A stretch of DNA of 6,331 bases from positions 1 to 6,331 of the forward strand of contig JAAZGX010000122.1 of the NCBI GenBank assembly GCA_012511005.1, in the 5' to 3' direction. The notes below the pieces were generated by a model. It ran no database searches and was not told the DNA's origin. It worked only from the letters and a program-made list of their open reading frames with translations. A program made the position numbers and the translations under genes. Positions 1-5,321 of the stretch are shown here, piece after piece. This DNA is from Clostridiales bacterium (GTDB taxonomy: Bacteria > Bacillota > Clostridia > Oscillospirales > Acutalibacteraceae). The first letter of the stretch is position 1. Every line of letters begins with the position of its first letter.

Positions 1-1
1 A

Positions 2-1054
2 GAAGAAATAGTAAGAATTCACGCCTCGTCAGGCACAACAGGCAAGCAAACGGTTGTAGGATACACAAAAAAGGATATTGAGCATTGGAGCCATGGCACG
101 GCGCGCGCCTTAGTTGCCGCAGGAGCCGCAAAAGGAGACTATATACATATATCATACGGATACGGTCTTTTTACGGGCGGATTGGGACTGCATTACGGGG
201 CGGAGATGTTGGGTGCGGCGGCAATACCGGTATCGTCAGGCAACACCTCAAGGCAAATACAAATAATGCAGGACTTTGGCTCAAACATATTGTGCTGTAC
301 GCCGTCATACGCTGTATATATCGGAGAAACGCTTCGCGAGGAAGGGATTTCACTCGATTTTTTAAGCCTTAAAGCGGGGATATTCGGTGCAGAGCCGTGG
401 AGTGAAAATATGCGCCTTAAAATAGAGGAGCTTTTAGGTATAGACGCATATGATATATACGGATTATCAGAGGTTGCAGGTCCTGGTGTCTCTTATGAGT
501 GCAAAGGAAAATGCGGACTTCATGTTTGTGAGGATTATTTCTATCCTGAAATCGTTGACCCTGACACTCTCCTGCCCGTGCCTGACGGCACATTCGGCGA
601 GCTTGTTTTCACTTGCATAGGCAAAGAGGCGCTGCCGCTCGTTCGTTACCGCACTCGTGACATTTCTTCTATAACGCATGAAAAATGTGACTGCGGCAGA
701 ACATTAGTAAGAATGCAAAAGCCAAAAGGCAGAACAGACGATATGCTAATTATTAGAGGTGTAAATGTATTTCCCTCTCAGGTGGAGCATGTTATACTCT
801 CCTGCGGCATAGAGCCTAACTATTTGATTGTAGTAGACAGAAAGAATAATCTTGACACGATGACCGTAAAAATAGAGATGACAGATACAATGTTTTCCGA
901 CTCTGTCCGTGAGATTGAAAGTATGGAGCAGAAAATCAAAACGGCGTTAATGTCAACACTCAACATTTCATCAAAGGTAAAGCTTGTAGAACCGCGAACA
1001 CTTCCAAGAAGTGAGGGCAAGGCAAAAAGAGTTGTTGACAATCGCAAAGATTAA
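2..1054 (+). CDS. paaK: Phenylacetate-CoA ligase (PaaK family), 5' truncated by window
   Basis: This adenylate-forming ligase should activate phenylacetate or a related arylacetate with ATP and CoA to give the aryl-acetyl-CoA, AMP and pyrophosphate in the cytoplasm. The reading frame is open from the left edge, giving 350 visible residues. The family is about 430-440 long, so roughly 80 N-terminal residues lie outside. Visible landmarks, numbered from the first codon, are the ATP-binding loop HASSGTTGK (7-15), the YGLSE motif (153-157), an RYRTRD segment, the hinge region GRTDDMLIIRG (from 243) and the C-terminal LPRSEGKAKR (334-343) with the expected catalytic lysine. A Cys/His cluster (C167, C171, H174, C229, C231) could bind metal, which is an inference. 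An internal TTG at 182 would cut off the ATP loop and is not the start. In many anaerobes this gene sits next to indolepyruvate:ferredoxin oxidoreductase genes; that cannot be seen here. The family assignment is firm, the exact substrate is not. Confidence 0.95.
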   Translation, partial: EEIVRIHASSGTTGKQTVVGYTKKDIEHWSHGTARALVAAGAAKGDYIHISYGYGLFTGGLGLHYGAEMLGAAAIPVSSGNTSRQIQIMQDFGSNILCCTPSYAVYIGETLREEGISLDFLSLKAGIFGAEPWSENMRLKIEELLGIDAYDIYGLSEVAGPGVSYECKGKCGLHVCEDYFYPEIVDPDTLLPVPDGTFGELVFTCIGKEALPLVRYRTRDISSITHEKCDCGRTLVRMQKPKGRTDDMLIIRGVNVFPSQVEHVILSCGIEPNYLIVVDRKNNLDTMTVKIEMTDTMFSDSVREIESMEQKIKTALMSTLNISSKVKLVEPRTLPRSEGKAKRVVDNRKD

Positions 1055-1069
1055 TAAAGGGGGAGCGTT

Positions 1070-1498
1070 ATGTACATAAAGCAATTATCGGTTTTTGTAG
1101 AAAATAAAAAAGGCAGGCTTGCAGAAATTACAGAAATTCTTGCACACAGAGGAGTAGACATTAGGGCGCTTTCTATTGCTGATACAACTGATTACGGTAT
1201 TTTAAGGCTTATTGTTGACGATGCCGAAAAGGCAGAAAAGGCGCTGAAGGCGGAAAATATAACAGTGAGCATAACTAAGGTAATAGGAATATCCGTTGCG
1301 GATGTACCGGGAGCGTTTTCACAGGCTCTAAGGTGCCTTGAGGACGGCGATGTGGAGATAGAATATGCATATGCATTTATAACGAGCAGACCCGGAAAGG
1401 CATATGTTATTTTAAGAGTAAATGACAGGGAAAAAGCAATTGATTTACTTAAAAACTCGAATGCCGAGATTATTACGCAAAAGGAGATTTTTGATTGA
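1070..1498 (+). CDS. Tandem ACT-domain protein
   Basis: This 142-residue cytoplasmic protein is built of two ACT domains and little else. ACT domains are small ligand-binding folds, usually for amino acids. The first spans about residues 4-68, with the helix-capping glycine in ENKKGRL (G15). The second spans about 71-138, with the equivalent glycine in DVPGAF (G81). There is no DNA-binding or catalytic domain. The ATG at 1070 follows an AAAGGGGGAG ribosome binding site (1056-1065) at close spacing, and the gene begins 15 bases after the ligase stop, so the two are co-transcribed. Stand-alone double-ACT proteins next to PaaK-type ligases are a known arrangement in clostridia and archaea, and are thought to sense aromatic or branched amino acids. 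That role is inferred here. The gene's last base pairs overlap the start of the acetyltransferase that follows. Confidence 0.9.
   Translation: MYIKQLSVFVENKKGRLAEITEILAHRGVDIRALSIADTTDYGILRLIVDDAEKAEKALKAENITVSITKVIGISVADVPGAFSQALRCLEDGDVEIEYAYAFITSRPGKAYVILRVNDREKAIDLLKNSNAEIITQKEIFD
1481..1486 (+). promoter_or_regulatory. Ribosome binding site deciding a TTG start
   Basis: A perfect AAGGAG lies inside the last codons of the ACT gene, 8 bases before the TTG at 1495. It supports that TTG as the acetyltransferase start, since no in-frame ATG is near the beginning of the conserved protein. Confidence 0.75.
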
Positions 1499-2016
1499 GC
1501 CTTTATTTACGAAAGCCTCTGAAAAAGGACGAAAAGCTTTGGGAACACTTTATAAAAGAGATTTTGGAAAAGGGCGAGAAAGTGTTGCCATATGCATTAA
1601 ACTATGGACTTGAAAAGTATTCGGACTACTTAATAGAGGCAGAGTATAATAGAAAGGGCATAAACTTGCCGCAAGGAACAGTTCCGTGCAGCGTGTACTT
1701 TTTATTTGACGATACAGAAAGTAAAATCTTAGGCTGTATCGCTATTCGCCGCGAGCTAAACGACGCACTCCGTTTCACGGGCGGAAACATCGGCTACAGC
1801 ATTTCACCGAGTGAGAGAAATAAAGGGTACGGCAAAGAAATGCTGCGTCTGGGACTTCAAAAAAGCAGGGATTTAGGGCTTAAAAAAGTCCTCTTAACCT
1901 GTGATAAGGATAACAAAAGCTCCTCAGGAGTTATGAAAGCCAACGGAGGAATATTTTCCGAAGAATTCACAGATAAGAACGGAACTCTACGGGAAAGGTA
2001 TTGGATAGAGCTGTAA
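1495..2016 (+). CDS. GNAT-family N-acetyltransferase
   Basis: This 173-residue protein of the GNAT superfamily would transfer an acetyl group from acetyl-CoA to an unknown amine in the cytoplasm. The acetyl-CoA pyrophosphate-binding motif R-N-K-G-Y-G is at residues 108-113, preceded by the usual strand GNIGYSISPSE. It is followed by the helix EMLRLGLQKS and the strand KKVLLTCDKDN, and then by ANGG (149-152), a typical late GNAT motif. The overall pattern resembles the uncharacterised 'predicted acetyltransferase' group COG3981, which is a recollection and was not searched. The start is a TTG whose last two bases form the TGA stop of the ACT gene (TTGA overlap), with AAGGAG 8 bases upstream, so translation is probably coupled. 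It is the last gene of the operon, and a strong hairpin begins 2 bases after its stop. The substrate cannot be told from the sequence. Confidence 0.88.
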   Translation: MSLYLRKPLKKDEKLWEHFIKEILEKGEKVLPYALNYGLEKYSDYLIEAEYNRKGINLPQGTVPCSVYFLFDDTESKILGCIAIRRELNDALRFTGGNIGYSISPSERNKGYGKEMLRLGLQKSRDLGLKKVLLTCDKDNKSSSGVMKANGGIFSEEFTDKNGTLRERYWIEL

Positions 2017-2018
2017 AC

Positions 2019-2050
2019 AAAAACCCGCGCGTTAAAATGCGTGGGTTTTT
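2019..2050. terminator. Bidirectional intrinsic terminator between convergent genes
   Basis: The arms AAAAACCCGCGC (2019-2030) and GCGTGGGTTTTT (2039-2050) pair over 12 positions, with one G-T wobble (2027/2042) and an 8-base loop. The GC core is followed by a T-run on the plus strand and, by symmetry, on the minus strand. It lies between the acetyltransferase (plus) and the metallopeptidase (minus), so it can end both transcripts. Confidence 0.88.
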
Positions 2051-2076
2051 AACATTTAGCTTGGCATCGTGTAAGC

Positions 2077-2592
2077 TTAAATGTTTTTAATCAGCTTTAT
2101 CCTCTCTTTAAAGTCCGGCATATATTTTTCAATGAAAGAGTAAAACTGTCTGCTGTGGTTTTTATGTTTTATATGTGTGATTTCGTGAAGAACGACATAT
2201 TCAACTGCTTCTTTCGGATAATTTAGCAAATAAACAGAAAAGCATACAGAGCTTTTACCGGTGCAACTGCCAAGCCTTGTTTTTGCAGAGGTTATTGTAA
2301 CTTTAGAGGGCGCAAGACCCGTTATGGCACAATAATTTTCTATTATCGGCGATAAATATGTAAGCATTTCACGCTTTCTTTGCAGTAAAAGCTCTTTAGG
2401 GATGTTATAAATCTCTTTATTTCTTCTTTCGGCCTTTTCAATTTGCGTGTTTATCCAAACACGGTTTTTTTCTATAAACTCCTCTATATCACTGCCGCTA
2501 ACAGAAAAAGGCGCCCGTACAATAAGCTTTTCGTCTTTATTTACAGACATTGAAAGGGTTTTTCTATTGGAGCGTTTAAGCATATAATCCAT
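2077..2592 (-). CDS. YgjP-like (DUF45) zinc metallopeptidase domain protein
   Basis: This 171-residue protein of the YgjP/DUF45 group carries the zinc-peptidase signature HEITH at residues 136-140. H136 and H140 are the metal ligands and E137 the catalytic base. A third ligand is probably H146 in KNHSRQF. The N-terminus fits the family: a KRSNRKTLSMSV strand, then VRAPFSVS, then a VWI motif at 45-47. Two features are odd. The usual family motif of the form RWGSC reads RLGSC here (106-110), and the protein is shorter than the roughly 230 residues common for the group, apparently from a compact middle. The ATG at 2592 has AAGGTG 7 bases upstream (2600-2605); a second ATG three codons in is a less likely start. 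It lies 65 bases downstream of metK on the same strand, so it may be partly co-transcribed. No signal peptide is seen. The biological substrate of this family is not known to me. Confidence 0.87.
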   Translation of the reverse strand: MDYMLKRSNRKTLSMSVNKDEKLIVRAPFSVSGSDIEEFIEKNRVWINTQIEKAERRNKEIYNIPKELLLQRKREMLTYLSPIIENYCAITGLAPSKVTITSAKTRLGSCTGKSSVCFSVYLLNYPKEAVEYVVLHEITHIKHKNHSRQFYSFIEKYMPDFKERIKLIKNI

Positions 2593-2613
2593 ACATATTC
2601 ACCTTAAAATAGT

Positions 2614-2639
2614 ACCGCCGCGAATGAATACGCGGCGGT
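2614..2639. terminator. GC-rich hairpin between metK and the metallopeptidase gene
   Basis: Perfect 9-base arms ACCGCCGCG (2614-2622) and CGCGGCGGT (2631-2639) flank an 8-base loop. On the minus strand, where transcription from metK runs, the stem is followed by ACTATTTT, a poor U-tract. On the plus strand it is followed by TTTT. It may act as a partial terminator or as an mRNA-stabilising end between metK and the peptidase gene. Confidence 0.55.
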
Positions 2640-2657
2640 TTTACTGTAAATTTTGCG

Positions 2658-3857
2658 TTAAAGCTTGGCGTGTAAAGTCTCTGCCGCCTTTTTCAAAGTT
2701 TCCGCCATATCGGTTTTTTCCCAAGCGACGCCTAAATCCTCTCTGCCCATATGACCATAGCAAGAGAGTGCTTTATATTGAGGCTTTCTAAGCTCTAGCT
2801 TGTCAATTATTGCGGCAGGTCTTAAATCAAAATGCTCTTTAACGAGCTTTTCAATGTCGGAATTAGAAAACTTACCCGTATTAAATGTATCCACCATTAT
2901 AGAAATGGGGTGTGCCACGCCAATAGCATAGGAAAGCTGAACCTCACACTTATCAGAAAGTCCCGCGGCTACAATGTTTTTTGCCACATAACGCGCCGCG
3001 TATGTTGCGCTCCTGTCAACCTTAGTTGGGTCTTTACCTGAAAAAGAGCCGCCGCCATGACGGGAATATCCGCCATATGTGTCAACAATAATTTTTCTGC
3101 CGGTAAGACCACTGTCACCCGCGGGACCGCCAATGACAAATCTGCCCGTCGGATTTATAAAAAACCTTGTTTTATCGTCCATTAAATTTAAGGGTATAAT
3201 GGGTTTTATCACATATTTAATAATATCCTCAGAAAGAATATCATAATCAATATCCGGATTATGCTGAGATGAAATTACAACAGCATCAACTCTTAAAGGC
3301 TTGTCATTCTCGTACTCTACGGTTACTTGTGACTTACCGTCAGGTCGAAGATAAGAGAGCGTACCGTCCTCTCTTACTTTTGCTAACTGCTTTGTCAGTT
3401 TATGAGCAAGAGAAATCGGCAGCGGCATAAGCTCCGGTGTTTCATTACAGGCAAAACCAAACATCATACCTTGGTCGCCTGCTCCGTTTTCATTGTAAAA
3501 ACTTTCTTCACCGCTTTTTTTCTCTAAGGACTTACTAACGCCTATATCAATATCAGACGATTGTTCGTCAATAGAGGTCATAACGGCACAGGAGTTACTG
3601 TCAAACCCGTATTCAGGCTTGTTAAATCCCGTATCATAAATAACTTCTCTTACGATTTTCGGTATATCTATATAACAGTCCGTTGTGATTTCCCCAATGA
3701 CCGTTACCATACCCGTTGTGCAAAAAACCTCGCACGCTACGCGGGCATTTTTATCGTCTGCTAAAATAGAATCAAGAATAGCGTCTGCTACCTGGTCGCA
3801 TATTTTGTCCGGATGCCCTTGTGTGACAGATTCTGATGTAAATAAATGCTTTGCCAT
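2658..3857 (-). CDS. metK: S-adenosylmethionine synthetase
   Basis: This is methionine adenosyltransferase, which makes S-adenosylmethionine from methionine and ATP, releasing phosphate and pyrophosphate. The enzyme is cytoplasmic and normally tetrameric. At 399 residues it is the normal length. The three domains are complete. GHPDK (14-18) is the ATP and metal-binding motif, GAGDQG (125-130) is the first family signature, and GGGSFSGKD (268-276) is the phosphate-binding signature, with Ser where Ala is more usual. The DEQSSDIDIGV segment near 97-107 is the mobile active-site loop. The ATG at 3857 follows GAGGT at a 7-base spacing (3865-3869). The gene has its own strong promoter at 3888-3916. 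The leader is only about 24 bases, so the SAM riboswitch common on such genes in Firmicutes is absent. It is divergent from the unknown gene at 4027 and is followed by the metallopeptidase gene. Confidence 0.98.
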   Translation of the reverse strand: MAKHLFTSESVTQGHPDKICDQVADAILDSILADDKNARVACEVFCTTGMVTVIGEITTDCYIDIPKIVREVIYDTGFNKPEYGFDSNSCAVMTSIDEQSSDIDIGVSKSLEKKSGEESFYNENGAGDQGMMFGFACNETPELMPLPISLAHKLTKQLAKVREDGTLSYLRPDGKSQVTVEYENDKPLRVDAVVISSQHNPDIDYDILSEDIIKYVIKPIIPLNLMDDKTRFFINPTGRFVIGGPAGDSGLTGRKIIVDTYGGYSRHGGGSFSGKDPTKVDRSATYAARYVAKNIVAAGLSDKCEVQLSYAIGVAHPISIMVDTFNTGKFSNSDIEKLVKEHFDLRPAAIIDKLELRKPQYKALSCYGHMGREDLGVAWEKTDMAETLKKAAETLHAKL

Positions 3858-3887
3858 AATTAGTACCTCGTATATATTAGTATATTA

Positions 3888-3916
3888 ACTATAAATCTAA
3901 ATCGGATTTATGTCAA
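3888..3916 (-). promoter_or_regulatory. metK promoter, sigma-A type
   Basis: On the minus strand the -35 is a perfect TTGACA (3911-3916), the spacer is exactly 17 bases (3894-3910) and the -10 is TATAGT (3888-3893, 5 of 6 to consensus). Transcription should start near 3881, giving a leader of about 24 bases before the metK ATG. Confidence 0.82.
3891..3911. promoter_or_regulatory. Operator-like inverted repeat in the metK promoter spacer
   Basis: ATAAATC (3891-3897) and GATTTAT (3905-3911) are perfect inverted arms 7 bases apart. Nested within is the tighter palindrome TAAATCCGATTTA (minus strand, 3898-3910) with 6-base arms around one base. The repeat fills the stretch between -10 and -35, where a bound repressor would block RNA polymerase. 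The sequence is visible; the operator role is inferred, and I do not recognise the regulator. Confidence 0.45.
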
Positions 3917-4012
3917 TAGAGCAATAGCATCTTAGGTTATATTAAACGCGCTGCCCTTAATATATATGAATATGAATTCGGCATTTTTAAAATTATTTTT
4001 CGCTCAATGTAG

Positions 4013-4019
4013 AAAGGGG
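4013..4019 (+). promoter_or_regulatory. Ribosome binding site deciding a TTG start
   Basis: AAAGGGG lies 7 bases before the TTG at 4027 and supports that non-ATG start. The nearby ATG at 4007 is out of frame. Confidence 0.75.
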
Positions 4020-4026
4020 TACCGCT

Positions 4027-5070
4027 TTGATAGAACAGTTAAAATTTTCATACTCGAACCTGAAAGCAAAAATCAGCTTTAGTGCATATGTAGAAAACGG
4101 TGAATTAAAGCTGAAAAAAAGTTTAGCCTGTGAGGAAATAAACTCCTGTCCCATATCGGACAGAGAGTGTAGAGTATGGCTTGAAAATCTTCAAAATCTT
4201 CATATTGAAAAGTGGCAAACAAAATATATAACAGAAATAAAGTCAGACAACGGCAAATGGTCAATAGACTATAAAAGAGACGGCAAAAGATGCCGCCATA
4301 TAAAAGGGGAGGGTGCCTACCCCGATAATTGGAATGAGTTTTTAACGCTTATGTATAAGCTTTCACCGCTTACAGAGCCTGATAGAATTGAAAAAGCGGA
4401 ATTTATTTTCAGGGGCAAAACTGATATAAGAAATGTTTCAGATGAAAAATGTTCGCAAAACAAGGCATTCTTTGATTGTCTTGAAAAGCTTGTGCTTGAC
4501 AGGCAGAAACATACGATTACATATAGCAGAAACATAGAAAAGGAAGTAATTTTTAATAAGCGCTGTTACATAAAATATGCCGTATCATCTTTACTTGATG
4601 AATGCAAGGCATCACTGATAAAGCCTATAACGAGCGGCACATATGAAACAAAAGACGGGGCAGTTTTAACAATAAAACTGCGCTTTCTTAAAAACGCACC
4701 TATAACTCGCAAATTTACATATAACGGTCATAACCTGCCTTTAGAATTAAAGGATATAATAGAGTTGATTTTTAGCAGCGCATCTCTTTTTGAAGAAAAG
4801 GGAGAACTATACAGTCAAAGTCTTTATAGCAATAGAGAAAGCAGCACAGAGTATGATTTAACCGAAATAGAAACAAATATAAAGCATGTAAGTGATAAAT
4901 TCTATTGCCCGTTTTGCAGCAGAGAAATAGAAAAAGAGGAATGTTATGAAATATACGAATCGGTAAAAAGCATTAATGTTGATATAGATATGCCCGACTG
5001 GGTGAAAGAGGAGCTTTTAAGTAAAAAAGAAATTTGCGTAAACTGTAACAATATACACAATTGTAATTAA
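4027..5070 (+). CDS. Uncharacterised protein with C-terminal zinc-ribbon-like cysteines
   Basis: I do not recognise this 347-residue protein. It is predicted to be soluble, with no signal peptide or membrane segment. The segment at 13-112 ends in a strand-rich stretch (GKWSIDYKRDG) followed by GEGAYPDNWNEFLTLMYKL. The segment at about 161-251 ends in a similar layout (AVLTIKLRF, then YNGHNLPLELKDIIELIFS), which suggests two diverged copies of one fold. After an acidic, serine-rich linker (about 253-290) the tail holds CPFC (294-297), C306, CVNC (337-340) and C346, a pattern expected of a zinc-binding ribbon. The TTG start is chosen because AAAGGGG sits 7 bases before it and no in-frame ATG lies near the beginning. 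The gene stands alone, divergent from metK and followed by 251 non-coding bases. Codon use matches its neighbours, so there is no sign of recent transfer. Its function is unknown. Confidence 0.85.
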   Translation: MIEQLKFSYSNLKAKISFSAYVENGELKLKKSLACEEINSCPISDRECRVWLENLQNLHIEKWQTKYITEIKSDNGKWSIDYKRDGKRCRHIKGEGAYPDNWNEFLTLMYKLSPLTEPDRIEKAEFIFRGKTDIRNVSDEKCSQNKAFFDCLEKLVLDRQKHTITYSRNIEKEVIFNKRCYIKYAVSSLLDECKASLIKPITSGTYETKDGAVLTIKLRFLKNAPITRKFTYNGHNLPLELKDIIELIFSSASLFEEKGELYSQSLYSNRESSTEYDLTEIETNIKHVSDKFYCPFCSREIEKEECYEIYESVKSINVDIDMPDWVKEELLSKKEICVNCNNIHNCN

Positions 5071-5206
5071 AGCTGGCAAGGACGCTTTGATTAATGGAAA
5101 ATTGAAAACGAAAAGTTTTGGGCGGGCAAGGTCCGCGCCCGAATTAAATAAACGGGCATTGTTTTGTCATTGCTCATTTTAATGATGTTATGTAGAAAAA
5201 AGCAAT
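5071..5206. repeat. Non-coding stretch with palindrome, possible interspersed repeat
   Basis: No open frame with a ribosome binding site is seen here. Adjacent inverted pairs are AAAAC/GTTTT (5105-5119) and a GC-rich stem of GGGCG-GG with CC-G-CGCCC (5120-5140, one bulged G, loop CAAGGT). The flanking text AATGGAAAATTGAAAACG resembles low-complexity A-rich repeats often found between genes in gut Clostridia. The GC stem is not followed by a T-run, so it is a poor terminator for the gene ending at 5070. The repeat status is a guess that a genome search would settle. Confidence 0.35.
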
Positions 5207-5214
5207 AATTGTAC

Positions 5215-5243
5215 TTGAATTTTGTGGTTTTGTATGATAATAT
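5215..5243 (+). promoter_or_regulatory. Candidate promoter for the exported hydrolase gene
   Basis: TTGAAT (5215-5220) is followed after 17 bases by TAATAT (5238-5243). An overlapping GATAAT (5236-5241) matches the -10 consensus better but at 15-base spacing. The position fits a leader of about 70 bases before the ATG at 5322. The region is AT-rich, so chance matches are likely. Confidence 0.4.
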
Positions 5244-5282
5244 TGTAAGTAATAATATACTTAGTTGAATTATAAAACAAAT

Positions 5283-5304
5283 GCCGAATAGTCGGCGCTT
5301 TTAG
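5283..5304 (+). terminator. Small terminator-like hairpin in the leader of the hydrolase gene
   Basis: GCCGA and TCGGC form a perfect 5-base stem around ATAG (5283-5296). A U-G pair and, past one mismatch, flanking A-T pairs can extend it. GCTTTTAG follows, giving a short T-run. It lies between the candidate promoter and the start codon, so it could be a weak attenuator or the end of an upstream transcript. Confidence 0.35.
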
Positions 5305-5321
5305 TTGAAAGGGTTGGAGAT

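Noticed and set aside
182..184. TTG at 182 as the start of the ligase gene
   Set aside because: The frame is open to the left edge and encodes the conserved ATP loop upstream of this codon, so the gene simply enters from outside the window.
2832..3888. Plus-strand open frames opposite metK
   Set aside because: They lie fully or mostly within metK on the opposite strand, lack ribosome binding sites and show no recognisable protein pattern.
3935..3980. Plus-strand promoter for the gene at 4027
   Set aside because: The region is full of TATATAT-like text, but no -35 and -10 pair at proper spacing stands out; the best (TTAAAC with TATGAA) matches only 3 and 4 of 6.
3858..4026. SAM riboswitch or other structured leader upstream of metK
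   Set aside because: The well-placed promoter leaves only about 24 bases of leader, and I see no kink-turn or multi-stem SAM-I pattern in the 169 bases between the genes.
5169..5206. Hairpin ATTGCT/AGCAAT as a terminator
   Set aside because: The stem is 6 bases with a 26-base AT-rich loop and no following T-run, so it is not distinguishable from chance.
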